Below are positions 1 through 8,549 of a DNA stretch of 53,808 nucleotides, piece after piece. The number at the start of each line of letters is the position of its first letter. Within the stretch, counting starts at the first letter, position 1. Below the pieces are notes generated by a model, which searched no databases, was not told where the DNA came from, and saw only the letters and a list, made by a program, of their open reading frames with translations. Source of the stretch: Melioribacter roseus (GTDB lineage: Bacteria > Bacteroidota > Ignavibacteria > Ignavibacteriales > Melioribacteraceae); contig DYLP01000016.1 in NCBI GenBank assembly GCA_020722005.1, positions 1 to 53,808 on the forward strand, written 5' to 3'. Both the position numbers and the translations under genes were made by a program.

Positions 1-168
1 ACTTTTCTCTAATGACAAATCTGGGTTTAAATAATAAACTGCTGCCAATCATTTGTTTTATTCCAACAAATTTTGTTGATGCGAAATATTTGAGACAAAT
101 TGCATCTTTCGAGAATTTTTATTTTTATAGTATATACAATACATTTCATTAATTAAAGGGATTTTAAT

Positions 169-1164
169 ATGAAAAAAGTTCGACTTGGAATTATCGGTTG
201 TGGTATTGCTGCAAAGGAATTGCATTTACCTGCAATAAAGAAACTTAAAGATAAATTTGAGATTGTCGCTGCGTGTAACAGAACTGAGAAGAAAGCAAAA
301 GAATATTCGCGTCTCACAGGTGGTATTACCTACACTACAGATTGCAGAGAAATATTTAAGAATCCCGAAATCGATGCGGTTGTTATTGCTGTGCCGATAG
401 AATTGAACTATAAATTTGCAGTGGAAGCAATAAAATCGGGCAAGCATATATTTCTCGAAAAACCACTGGCAGCTAAACCGAGGGAAGCAAAGAAACTACT
501 TGCTTTGCAAAAAAGAACAAGCAGTACATGCTTCCTTGCAGAAAATTATCGATTCGACACTCTCTACCTTGAAATAAAAAAAATATTGAATGAAAAAGTA
601 ATCGGGGATGTCTATTCTGTTGTATGGAACGTATTTAACAATCTTACGTTGAAAGACAAATACGCACAAACCTTATGGCGTCAAAAAAACAAATATCCTG
701 GCGGATTTATTTACGACGGTGGAGTACACAATATAGCTGTGCTACGAATGCTATTTGGTGATATTGAATCCGGTTATGCATCGATGAAAACGATTAATCC
801 TGAAATCGGCACAGAAGATACGTTCTCATTTCTGTTCAATTTTAATAAATCATTACACGGTGCACTTAATATCTTTTTCTCAGTAAGAGGCTTTCATAGT
901 AACAATTTGATAATCTTAGGCACAAAAGGTTCTTTGATAGTCCAGAGTAACAACCAGATTATCATTAAAAAAGACGGCAGGAAAGAACAGAAAATAAATA
1001 TTAAAACCGACGGCGGATACGAGAATGAATTTTTGCATTTTTATAGGATTGTAAAGAAAGGTGCGGAAAATTTAAGTCCTTTTGAAGAAGGCTACAAAGA
1101 TATGATGACGCTTCAGAGAGCTTTTGAGTCGGCTAAAAAAAATAGATTGGTAAAAATTTTTTAA
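169..1164 (+). CDS. Gfo/Idh/MocA family NAD(P)-dependent oxidoreductase
   Basis: 331-residue cytoplasmic oxidoreductase, usual length for the family. The N-terminal Rossmann fold starts with LGIIGCGIAA (about residues 6-15), and the family motif EKPLA lies at residues 97-101. The C-terminal alpha/beta domain has DGGVHNIAVLRMLFG, whose His187 sits where the family's catalytic His is found. Family members oxidise or reduce sugars, inositols or related polyols with NAD(P). Nothing here fixes the substrate. AAGGGA lies a few bases before the ATG. It stands alone on this strand and converges on typA. Confidence 0.9.
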   Translation: MKKVRLGIIGCGIAAKELHLPAIKKLKDKFEIVAACNRTEKKAKEYSRLTGGITYTTDCREIFKNPEIDAVVIAVPIELNYKFAVEAIKSGKHIFLEKPLAAKPREAKKLLALQKRTSSTCFLAENYRFDTLYLEIKKILNEKVIGDVYSVVWNVFNNLTLKDKYAQTLWRQKNKYPGGFIYDGGVHNIAVLRMLFGDIESGYASMKTINPEIGTEDTFSFLFNFNKSLHGALNIFFSVRGFHSNNLIILGTKGSLIVQSNNQIIIKKDGRKEQKINIKTDGGYENEFLHFYRIVKKGAENLSPFEEGYKDMMTLQRAFESAKKNRLVKIF

Positions 1165-1174
1165 AGAAAGTAAT

Positions 1175-1224
1175 GAGCGTATGAAATGAAAAAGAATAGT
1201 TTATGAAAGTCGTATCATACGCTC
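1175..1224. terminator. Hairpin between convergent genes
   Basis: The perfect 10-bp arms GAGCGTATGA (1175-1184) and TCATACGCTC (1215-1224) are separated by a 30-base loop. They lie in the 68-bp gap between the stop codons of the oxidoreductase and typA. A U-run is lacking, so this is at best a weak bidirectional terminator or a transcript-end stabiliser. Confidence 0.4.
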
Positions 1225-1232
1225 GTTATGTA

Positions 1233-3041
1233 TTAAACGGCTTTGTTGAGATTGTAACGTTTGCGTTCGAGCGGATCAAGATAGAGCTTGCGTAGTCGAA
1301 TCGATTTGGGCGTGACCTCAACCATTTCGTCTTCGTTTATATATTCGAGTGCTTCTTCAAGAGAGAATTTGATTGAAGGAGGAATTTTGATTGCTTTATC
1401 AGATCCCGAAGCGCGCATGTTTGTTAATTTCTTACCCCGTTGAATATTAACTTCTATATCGTTGTCTTTATTGTGTTCACCAATAACCTGTCCTCGATAA
1501 ACGACATCGCCGGGCTCTACAAAAAATTTACCTCGATCTTTCAATGAATCGAGAGCGTATGCAGTTACAGGACCGTCATCCATCGATATAATTGCACCGT
1601 TCCTGTTTCTGTTGATTGAACCTTTAAAATATTCGTACTGATAAAACCTGTGGTGCATTATGCCTTCGCCAGATGTTACGGTAAGTAATTTTGTTCTTAA
1701 ACCTATTAATCCTCGTGAGGGAATATGAAAGATCAGACTCTGAACCGAGCCTTTGTTTTCCATTTTCACCAATTCGCCACGTCGTTGACCGACGAGTTCG
1801 ATAACCTTACCCGAATATTCTTCGGGAACTTCGACAACCAGTATTTCAATCGGTTCGGCTTTTTTGCCGTTGATTTCTTTATAGATTACTTTGGGTTCTC
1901 GAATTTGTAATTCGTATCCTTCGCGTCTCATGTTCTCAATCAATATCGACAAGTGTAAAATACCCCTGCCCGATACCTTGAATGAATCCGGGGTATTTGT
2001 CTCTTCAACTCTGAGAGCAACGTTATGTTCGAGTTCTTTAAAAAGTCTATCTCTTAGTTGGCGTGAAGTTACAAATTTCCCTTCTTTGCCATAAAAAGGC
2101 GAGTTGTTAACTGTGAAAGTCATGCTGATTGTCGGTTCATCAATCGTAATCAGAGGAAGTGGTTCCGGGTCGTTTGAATCTGCAATTGTATCTCCAATAT
2201 CGATATCTTCAACTCCTACAATCGCGCAGATATCGCCGCAGTCGACTGAATCGACTTCCATACGATGCAAACCATCAAAAACAAAAATTTGCTTAATTGA
2301 TACTGGATGAATTTTGCCGTCGCGTTTTATAATTGATAAAGGACGAGATTTTTCCAGAGTACCTCTAAATACTCTTCCAATACCAATTCTTCCAATATAG
2401 TCGCTGTAATCGAGTGTTGTAATTTGAATTTGAGTTGAACCTGGATTATTCTGTGGAGGGGGAATGTCTTTGATTATCGATTCGAGCAAGGGCGTAATGT
2501 CAACTTTTTTGTGAGATAAATCTGATACCGCCCAACCTTCACGACCGCTAGCATAAAAGACGGGAAATTCGAGTTGTGTTTCATCAGCGCCCAGATCAAT
2601 AAATAAATCATATACTTCATTTAATACTTCTGCGGGTCTTTTATCGGGTCGATCTATTTTATTGATGACTACAATCGGAGACAGATTTAGATCCAGAGCC
2701 TTTTCAAGAACAAAACGTGTCTGCGGCATCGGTCCTTCGAAAGAATCGACGAGAAGTAGTACGCCGTCTGCCATTTTCAGTACTCGTTCTACCTCGCCGC
2801 CAAAATCTGCATGCCCGGGTGTGTCGATTATATTTATTTTATAATCTTTATACGGAATACTTATATGCTTTGCTAAAATTGTAATTCCTCTTTCGCGTTC
2901 GAGGTCATTTGAATCGAGGAATCTTTCCCTTACAACCTGATTTTTCCTGAAGATGTTACATTGTTTTAGTATTTGATCTACTAATGTTGTTTTTCCATGG
3001 TCTACATGTGCAATGATTGCAATGTTACGTATATTATTCAT
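1233..3041 (-). CDS. typA: Ribosome-associated GTPase TypA/BipA
   Basis: 602 residues, full length for TypA/BipA, a translational GTPase that binds the 70S ribosome and helps 50S assembly and stress adaptation. The P-loop AHVDHGKTT is at residues 11-19, followed by the switch region RERGITI, then [15 protein letters not shown] (G3) and NKIDRPD (G4). Beta-barrel and EF-G-like domains follow, then the TypA-specific C-terminal domain (GPVTAYALD, near [10 protein letters not shown]). The gene is monocistronic, and a TAAATTTG promoter element lies 31 bases before the ATG. A longer product or different start is unlikely because the N-terminus already aligns with the family. Confidence 0.97.
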   Translation of the reverse strand: MNNIRNIAIIAHVDHGKTTLVDQILKQCNIFRKNQVVRERFLDSNDLERERGITILAKHISIPYKDYKINIIDTPGHADFGGEVERVLKMADGVLLLVDSFEGPMPQTRFVLEKALDLNLSPIVVINKIDRPDKRPAEVLNEVYDLFIDLGADETQLEFPVFYASGREGWAVSDLSHKKVDITPLLESIIKDIPPPQNNPGSTQIQITTLDYSDYIGRIGIGRVFRGTLEKSRPLSIIKRDGKIHPVSIKQIFVFDGLHRMEVDSVDCGDICAIVGVEDIDIGDTIADSNDPEPLPLITIDEPTISMTFTVNNSPFYGKEGKFVTSRQLRDRLFKELEHNVALRVEETNTPDSFKVSGRGILHLSILIENMRREGYELQIREPKVIYKEINGKKAEPIEILVVEVPEEYSGKVIELVGQRRGELVKMENKGSVQSLIFHIPSRGLIGLRTKLLTVTSGEGIMHHRFYQYEYFKGSINRNRNGAIISMDDGPVTAYALDSLKDRGKFFVEPGDVVYRGQVIGEHNKDNDIEVNIQRGKKLTNMRASGSDKAIKIPPSIKFSLEEALEYINEDEMVEVTPKSIRLRKLYLDPLERKRYNLNKAV

Positions 3042-3352
3042 TCATTACCTCAAAATTCAAAAAGTAAACTGCAAATTTAATGATTTTTTTTATTATAAAT
3101 GTGAGTTTACTCAGAAATGAAAATATTATAAGCCTTTAAAGTTACAGCGTAAAAAGAACCTTTTGTTCTTGAATATCTCAGAGAGACCCAAAATAACTAA
3201 ACCGTAGAAATAAGATAAGTAGTAAAAAACTTTTTGAAAGTATAAAGTGATTCTATCTATACGCTTTAATAACTTGATTTGTGAGATTATCAGTTTTAAA
3301 TCGGCATCAAAATAGAATCAATCATACTGAAAACAGATAGTATATTTAACGA
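3042..3352. other. Intergenic region between typA and the sugar-transporter gene
   Basis: 311 bases without a gene. It holds the typA upstream region (about 3042-3110) and a weak hairpin, AAGAAC (3155-3160) with GTTCTT (3166-3171), that could end a transcript. I see no open reading frame with a ribosome site, no repeat and no RNA family I recognise. The transporter gene ends here without a clear U-tailed terminator. Confidence 0.6.
3072..3079 (-). promoter_or_regulatory. Bacteroidota-type -7 element of typA
   Basis: TAAATTTG on the minus strand matches the TAnnTTTG -7 box of the Bacteroidota housekeeping sigma factor. It would start a leader of about 25 bases before the typA ATG at 3041. No convincing TTTG -33 box is seen at the usual spacing, so the call rests on the -7 box and its position. 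Confidence 0.45.
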
Positions 3353-4858
3353 TTATGTTGTATTGTCTTTATCTTGTACAAAATTAACCAGAAGAGCAGC
3401 AAGGAACATTGAAAAGCCTCCCAGCATAAGTGCATAAATAGCTTCGCCAGCAAAGATTGTTCTTACAAAAAATCCTAAAATTGCTGCTGCAGTTATTTGA
3501 GGAATAACGATGAAAAAGTTGAATATGCCCATATAAACTCCCATCTTATTTTGCGGGAGCGAACCGGTCAGGATTGCATAAGGCATCGCAAGTATTGAAG
3601 CCCATGCCAGTCCAATTCCTAATTCTGAAATTAACAGTAACTGGGGATTCTTAATAAAATAGAAAGAGATTAAACCGAGTCCCCCGAAAATAAGACTTAT
3701 AGCATGGACAGTTTTTCGGCTTGTCTTTTCTGCCATTATAATTAACACAAATGCCATTAATGCGGCAAATCCGTTGTAAACCGACATCAAAACGCCAACC
3801 CAATTTGCACCTTCGTTATATAAGGCAGAAGATGTATCGGTAGCGCCGTATATGTGATGCGTAACTGCAGGTGTGGTATAAATCCACATTGAAAATAGTG
3901 CAAACCAGGAAAAAAATTGAACGTAAGCCAATTGCACCATCGTTTTCGGCATATTGTAAAGGTCGTTAATGATAACAACGAATCCGTTCTTATTCTTCTT
4001 GCCTTTGATCAACAATCCGGCAACTATCTGGAGTAATCCGAATATTGTAGCTCCAAGTAAGAAAAGAGCTACTCCGTAATCGATATAAATTTTATAGATA
4101 AAAATGAGATATAAAATCAGTCCTGTTAATAACCAGATAATCCCGTTTCTAATTAATTTTTTGCTTTCTACAAATTGCCCTTCATAATTGCCTGTTGCTT
4201 TTGATTTACCAAATTCTGCAAATTTCTCAAGTTCTTCCGGCGAATATTCTTTAGATGTAGTAACTGTCCAGAGTACAGAAAGAAAAAAGACGACTGCACC
4301 GATATAAAAAGCAAATTTTACACTGTCGGGAATTATGCCTTTGTGAGCTACATTACTAATTTTGAACCAATTAGTCATTAAATATGGGAGTGCCGAGGCA
4401 ATTACGGCTCCGGTGCCAATGAAAAAACTTTGCATCGAAAATCCTAAAGTACGTTGAGCTGAGGGAAGCATGTCGCCCACAAATGCCCGGAAGGGTTCCA
4501 TCGAAATGTTGATCGAAGCATCCATAATCCACAACATACCTGCGGCTACCCACAGAGCAGGAGAATTAGGCATAATAACGAGAGCAAGCGAAGCCAATAG
4601 AGCACCAGTCAAAAAGTAAGGTTTTCTTCTGCCGAGTTTGTTCCACGTATGGTCGCTCATGTGTCCGATAATAGGTTGAATAATTAATCCTGTTACAGGC
4701 GCAGCTATCCACAATATTGGAATATCGTCAATATTGGCGCCTAATGTTTCGAATATTCTACTCACGTTTGCGTTTTGTAGGGCAAAACCGAACTGGATTC
4801 CAAAAAATCCAAAACTCATGTTCCATATTTGCCAGAAACTTAAACGGGGTTTTTCCAT
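3353..4858 (-). CDS. MFS sugar carrier, maltose/oligosaccharide (GPH/SLC45-like) type
   Basis: 501-residue inner-membrane carrier with about twelve hydrophobic segments. SFGFFGIQFGFALQNANVSRIF near the N-terminus and DHTWNKLGRRKPYF at the loop between segments 2 and 3 are hallmarks of the maltose/sucrose carrier branch of the major facilitator superfamily, close to MalT/SLC45. These proteins usually import disaccharides or maltodextrins with a proton. The gene starts 12 bases after the stop of a secreted alpha-amylase and is almost certainly co-transcribed with it, so uptake of maltose and maltodextrins released outside the cytoplasm is the natural role. This is an inference from family plus context. 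Confidence 0.88.
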   Translation of the reverse strand: MEKPRLSFWQIWNMSFGFFGIQFGFALQNANVSRIFETLGANIDDIPILWIAAPVTGLIIQPIIGHMSDHTWNKLGRRKPYFLTGALLASLALVIMPNSPALWVAAGMLWIMDASINISMEPFRAFVGDMLPSAQRTLGFSMQSFFIGTGAVIASALPYLMTNWFKISNVAHKGIIPDSVKFAFYIGAVVFFLSVLWTVTTSKEYSPEELEKFAEFGKSKATGNYEGQFVESKKLIRNGIIWLLTGLILYLIFIYKIYIDYGVALFLLGATIFGLLQIVAGLLIKGKKNKNGFVVIINDLYNMPKTMVQLAYVQFFSWFALFSMWIYTTPAVTHHIYGATDTSSALYNEGANWVGVLMSVYNGFAALMAFVLIIMAEKTSRKTVHAISLIFGGLGLISFYFIKNPQLLLISELGIGLAWASILAMPYAILTGSLPQNKMGVYMGIFNFFIVIPQITAAAILGFFVRTIFAGEAIYALMLGGFSMFLAALLVNFVQDKDNTT

Positions 4859-4870
4859 ATGTAACCTGTT

Positions 4871-6232
4871 TTATTTATTAACAAGAATGATATATTCCCA
4901 TGGTTTTAGAGTTAATGTGTTTTCAGTATTTAATTTAATTATGCCTGAAGTAAAATAATTTTTGTAAGAACCGGCAAGCTGTTCGGAATTAAACGAAAAT
5001 TTTTGCTCCTTCGGTGAAGTGTTAAAAAATGCAATCAAACGATAGCCGTCTTTTTCGCAATAAAAGGATAAGATATTTTCCGAATTGCTGTTTTCGATAA
5101 GTACAACTTCTCCGCCGTAAGAACCGCTCCATATAGCCTTGTTCTTTTCTTTGAGCTCAGACAATTTAGTAAATAAATCTTCATAGATTAGATTCGACCA
5201 ATCGATCGTATCTTTTTCGAAGAAACGGAGTCTTTTGTTGAGCCCGGCTTCCTGTCCGCTATAAAATAATGGCATTCCATGGATGGTTGCTGTAAGCACA
5301 GAAAACATTTCGGCGCCTTCGCCCAATCTTTCAAATTCAGTTCCACTCCATGAATTTTCGTCGTGATTGGTGGTGAAGTTGAGTCTGTAACCTTCTTTTG
5401 GATATTCTTTTTTTTCGGTCGTTATGTGATTGGATAACGCTGTTGCGTTTAATTCGCCTTTTGCAATTTTATTCATTATATCTTTTAACTGCCAGTTGTA
5501 AGTCATATCAAAAGCAATATGCATTTCGGGTTCGGCGGCTTCTGCCAGCATAAAGAGATGTTTTATTTTTTCGAGTTCTTTTCTGGCTGCCGTCCAGAAT
5601 TCGATAGGAACGCCGTTAGCGTAATCGCAACGGAATCCGTCAACATCGAATTCGGTAACCCAATATTTCATTGCGTCTATCATATATTTCCATAATTCTC
5701 TGTTAGAATAATCGAGGTCAATTACGTCTTGCCAGTCCGGTACAGGCGGATGAAATTCGCCTTTTTCATTTTTACTAAAAAATTCCGGATGCGATTCCAC
5801 CCAAACATTATCCCATGCTGTATGATTTGCCACCCAGTCGAGCATTACATAGAATCCCATTTTGTGAGCTTTATCGACAAGACGTTTGAAATCTTCTTTG
5901 CTTCCATATTCGGGATTAATTGCTTTGTAATCTTTGATTGAATAATAACTGCCGAGGTTGCCTTTTCTATTTTTTTCGCCTATGGGATGAATTGGCATAA
6001 ACCACAAAATATCGATTCCCATTTTTTTTAGTCGTGGTAAATGCTCCTCGAAAGCTTTGAAAGTTCCTTCCGGTGTGTATTGTCTGACGTTGACTTCGTA
6101 CATAACCACATTTTTTGACCATTCAGGAGGAGTGAATTCAGGAACAATAGGCTTCTTATCCTGAGCATTAATTATTATGAATAATAATAGAAACTGGAGA
6201 ATTAAGATTTTCCTGACGTTTACCAACTTCAT
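4871..6232 (-). CDS. Secreted alpha-amylase family (GH13) glycosidase
   Basis: 453 residues from the ATG at 6232. I chose this start because AAGGAG lies seven bases ahead of it and a Sec signal peptide follows (MKLVNVRKILILQFLLL, then IIINAQ). An upstream in-frame ATG at 6343 gives a non-signal-like extension. The TIM barrel carries the GH13 residues: Asp203 (nucleophile) in DGFRCDYAN, Glu231 (acid) in LAEAAEP and Asp291 in TTNHDENSW. The C-terminus is a short beta domain. It should cut alpha-1,4 glucans outside the cytoplasm. It is first in a two-gene operon with the sugar carrier and divergent from malQ. Confidence 0.92.
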   Translation of the reverse strand: MKLVNVRKILILQFLLLFIIINAQDKKPIVPEFTPPEWSKNVVMYEVNVRQYTPEGTFKAFEEHLPRLKKMGIDILWFMPIHPIGEKNRKGNLGSYYSIKDYKAINPEYGSKEDFKRLVDKAHKMGFYVMLDWVANHTAWDNVWVESHPEFFSKNEKGEFHPPVPDWQDVIDLDYSNRELWKYMIDAMKYWVTEFDVDGFRCDYANGVPIEFWTAARKELEKIKHLFMLAEAAEPEMHIAFDMTYNWQLKDIMNKIAKGELNATALSNHITTEKKEYPKEGYRLNFTTNHDENSWSGTEFERLGEGAEMFSVLTATIHGMPLFYSGQEAGLNKRLRFFEKDTIDWSNLIYEDLFTKLSELKEKNKAIWSGSYGGEVVLIENSNSENILSFYCEKDGYRLIAFFNTSPKEQKFSFNSEQLAGSYKNYFTSGIIKLNTENTLTLKPWEYIILVNK

Positions 6233-6255
6233 CTCATGGCTCCTTTTTTTTCCCG

Positions 6256-6285
6256 AAAATGTAAGGTAATTTTGATTTACATCAA
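6256..6285 (-). promoter_or_regulatory. Predicted promoter of the amylase-transporter operon
   Basis: On the minus strand, TTG (6285-6283) is followed after 19 bases by TACATTTT (6263-6256), close to the Bacteroidota TTTG-N19/20-TAnnTTTG pattern with one mismatch in the -7 box. The -33 box lies inside the right half of the palindrome at 6269-6288, so a protein bound there would touch polymerase directly. Confidence 0.45.
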
Positions 6286-6288
6286 AAT
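6269..6288. promoter_or_regulatory. FNR/CRP-type palindromic operator
   Basis: The perfect palindrome ATTTTGAT-TTAC-ATCAAAAT contains TTGAT-N4-ATCAA, the exact consensus of FNR-type regulators of the CRP/FNR superfamily. It lies in the 135-bp gap between the divergent amylase and malQ genes. It overlaps the proposed -33 box of the amylase operon and is centred about 67 bp before the proposed malQ start. The binding protein is not in this window. A different regulator with a similar palindrome is possible. Confidence 0.6.
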
Positions 6289-6310
6289 CGAGACTGATTA
6301 ATAAAAATTT

Positions 6311-6339
6311 TTGAGTGATTATAAAATTGTGTAGTTTTA
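6311..6339 (+). promoter_or_regulatory. Predicted malQ promoter
   Basis: TTG (6311-6313), an 18-base spacer and TAGTTTTA (6332-6339) resemble a Bacteroidota promoter, with a transcription start expected near 6346. GAGAGGAAA precedes the malQ ATG at 6368. The elements are degenerate, so confidence is modest. Confidence 0.35.
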
Positions 6340-6367
6340 TCACTAAAAAATTTGAGAGGAAATTTGT

Positions 6368-7876
6368 ATGACATTTAAACGTTCAGCGGGTATTTTATTG
6401 CACCCGACATCATTGCCCGGTAATTACGGTATTGGTGACCTCGGTAAAGAGGCTTACAAATTTATCGACTTTCTTGTTGAAACAGGAAATACACTATGGC
6501 AGGTTCTGCCGCTGGGTCCTACCGGATATGGTAATTCTCCTTACCAATGTTTTTCTGCATTTGCCGGCAATCCGTTATTGATTAGTCCCGACATTTTAAA
6601 AGATGAAGGACTTTTGACCGAAGAAGATTTGAAAGGTTCGATTACTCAGGAAAAATATCACGTCGACTTTGGAAAAGTAATCGGTACAAAATTTAATTTA
6701 CTGCGACGTGCTTTTGCTAATTATAATTCAAAAGGAATAGATGGATTTGAAGAATTTTGCGAGTCAAATAAAGATTGGTTAGATGACTTCGCACTTTTTA
6801 TGGCTTGTAAAAATTATCATGGCGGTATTGTTTGGAGCAAATGGGATGAAGAGATTGCATTCCGAAAGAAAAATGCGATTGAAAAATGGACAGAAAAATT
6901 GAGCGATGAAATTAGATTCCAAAAATTTGTGCAGTTCAAGTTTTTTAGTCAATGGAAAAAACTAAGAGAATATGCCGACTCAAAAGGCATAAAAATTATT
7001 GGAGATGTACCGATTTACATTGCTTACGACAGTGCAGATTTGTGGGCTAATAAAAAATATTTTACAGTTGATGATGAGGGTAAACTTGAATTTGTGGCTG
7101 GAGTACCGCCGGACTATTTCAGCGCTACGGGACAATTATGGGGCAATCCTTTATACAAATGGGAGGTAATGAAAAAAGATAATTTCCGTTGGTGGATAAA
7201 AAGATTTAAGTCGATTTTTAGTTTGGTTGATATTGTTCGTATTGACCATTTCAGAGGATTTGAAGCTTATTATAAAATTCCTGGCGATGCCCCTACCGCA
7301 GAAACAGGCGAATGGGTAAAAGCTCCAGGTGAGAAATTGTTTAATACTTTGAAGAAAGAATTTGATGCGCTACCAGTACTGGCAGAAGACCTCGGAGTTA
7401 TTACTAAAGAAGTTGTAAGACTCAGAGATAAGTTCGATTTCCCTGGAATGAAAATACTTCAATTTGCTTTTGGAAAAGACGGCGAAAAAAGATTCCTTCC
7501 TCACAACTTTATTAATAACTGTGTGGTTTACACAGGCTCGCACGATAACGACACTACACGCGGATTCTTCGATAAAGAAAAAGAAAAAAAATCCGACGTT
7601 TTTTATCATGCACAAGACTATATGAATTATTACGGCGATGATATGTGCCATGCTCTGATAAAACTCGCTTATTCGTCTGTGGGTAATATTGTAATTATAC
7701 CAATGCAGGATATTCTCAATCTCGACAGTTCAGCAAGAATGAATTTTCCCAGTAAGCCAGATGGAAACTGGACCTGGAGATTTAGCTGGGAACAGGTCTC
7801 CGAGGGATTGAGCAAGCATTACAGATATCTGATCGATCTTTATGAAAGAAATTCCAATAAAGAGAATCATGATTAA
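6368..7876 (+). CDS. malQ: 4-alpha-glucanotransferase (amylomaltase)
   Basis: 502 residues, usual length for the compact bacterial amylomaltase (GH77). It moves alpha-1,4-glucan segments between maltodextrins in the cytoplasm, releasing glucose and making longer chains for phosphorylase. It opens with AGILLHPTSLPGNYGIGDLG. The catalytic residues are Asp293 in VRIDHFRGFEAYYKIP, Glu340 in LAEDLGVIT and Asp393 in TGSHDNDTTRGF, close to the known Thermus numbering. It is first of a rightward set of four genes and overlaps the next by eight bases. With the secreted amylase and the carrier it forms a complete maltodextrin-use locus. Confidence 0.96.
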   Translation: MTFKRSAGILLHPTSLPGNYGIGDLGKEAYKFIDFLVETGNTLWQVLPLGPTGYGNSPYQCFSAFAGNPLLISPDILKDEGLLTEEDLKGSITQEKYHVDFGKVIGTKFNLLRRAFANYNSKGIDGFEEFCESNKDWLDDFALFMACKNYHGGIVWSKWDEEIAFRKKNAIEKWTEKLSDEIRFQKFVQFKFFSQWKKLREYADSKGIKIIGDVPIYIAYDSADLWANKKYFTVDDEGKLEFVAGVPPDYFSATGQLWGNPLYKWEVMKKDNFRWWIKRFKSIFSLVDIVRIDHFRGFEAYYKIPGDAPTAETGEWVKAPGEKLFNTLKKEFDALPVLAEDLGVITKEVVRLRDKFDFPGMKILQFAFGKDGEKRFLPHNFINNCVVYTGSHDNDTTRGFFDKEKEKKSDVFYHAQDYMNYYGDDMCHALIKLAYSSVGNIVIIPMQDILNLDSSARMNFPSKPDGNWTWRFSWEQVSEGLSKHYRYLIDLYERNSNKENHD

Positions 7877-8528
7877 AATAGATAAACTTCACAAGAGTAA
7901 TCGAAAAACTGTGTCACTTCAGATTTTGCCCGGAGGGAAACTGATAGTCAGAGCTCCCAAAAATATTACACAGTTGGAGCTCGACAGAATTATATTAAAT
8001 CATAGTAACTGGATTATGAAAAAAAAGGAGTTACTGAAAAATCATTTTGTTATGAAAAAAGAATTTTCAGAGGGCGAGCAATTCCTTTTTTTAGGTAATA
8101 GTTATACGTTAATATTCAGCGACATAACTAAGAGTATAATTTTAAGCGAGAACCTTTACATTAATCCGGAAAAGGAACATATTGCTGAAAAATTAATTCA
8201 TAACTTTTATCGCAATAAGGCAAAGGAAATTATTAGGGCGCGGGTGTTCTATTATGCATTGAAATTCGGTTATCAGTTCAAGTCGATTAGAATTACAAGT
8301 GCAAAAAAGAGGTGGGGCTCGTGCAGTTATAATGGGAATCTGAATTTTTCGTGGAGATTAATTATGGCGCCGGAAGAAATAATTGATTATGTAGTCGTCC
8401 ATGAACTCGTGCATTTAAGAATAAAAAATCATTCAAAAGTCTTCTGGGACAAAGTTGCCAGTTTGATGCCTGATTATTATGTAAGAAGAAACTGGCTAAA
8501 AAAAAATGGTCACTTGCTCGATTTATAA
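7869..8528 (+). CDS. YgjP/WLM-type metal-dependent hydrolase (DUF45)
   Basis: 219 residues from ATG 7869, which overlaps the malQ end. An in-frame ATG at 7842 would extend it deep into malQ and has no better ribosome site. The zinc site is HELVHLRIKNH: His178, Glu179, His182 and probably His188, preceded by the KKRWGSCSYNGNLNFSWRL segment typical of the YgjP family (PF01863). Family members are presumed zinc peptidases related to the SprT/WLM fold. The substrate is unknown, and placement between malQ and a thiolase gives no functional clue. Confidence 0.85.
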   Translation: MIKIDKLHKSNRKTVSLQILPGGKLIVRAPKNITQLELDRIILNHSNWIMKKKELLKNHFVMKKEFSEGEQFLFLGNSYTLIFSDITKSIILSENLYINPEKEHIAEKLIHNFYRNKAKEIIRARVFYYALKFGYQFKSIRITSAKKRWGSCSYNGNLNFSWRLIMAPEEIIDYVVVHELVHLRIKNHSKVFWDKVASLMPDYYVRRNWLKKNGHLLDL

Positions 8529-8549
8529 ATTAATACAAAAAGGAGTTAG

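Noticed and set aside
4871-6343. Longer amylase start at 6343
   Set aside because: The extra 37 residues are not signal-like, cover the operator and promoter, and the ATG at 6232 has AAGGAG and a proper signal peptide.
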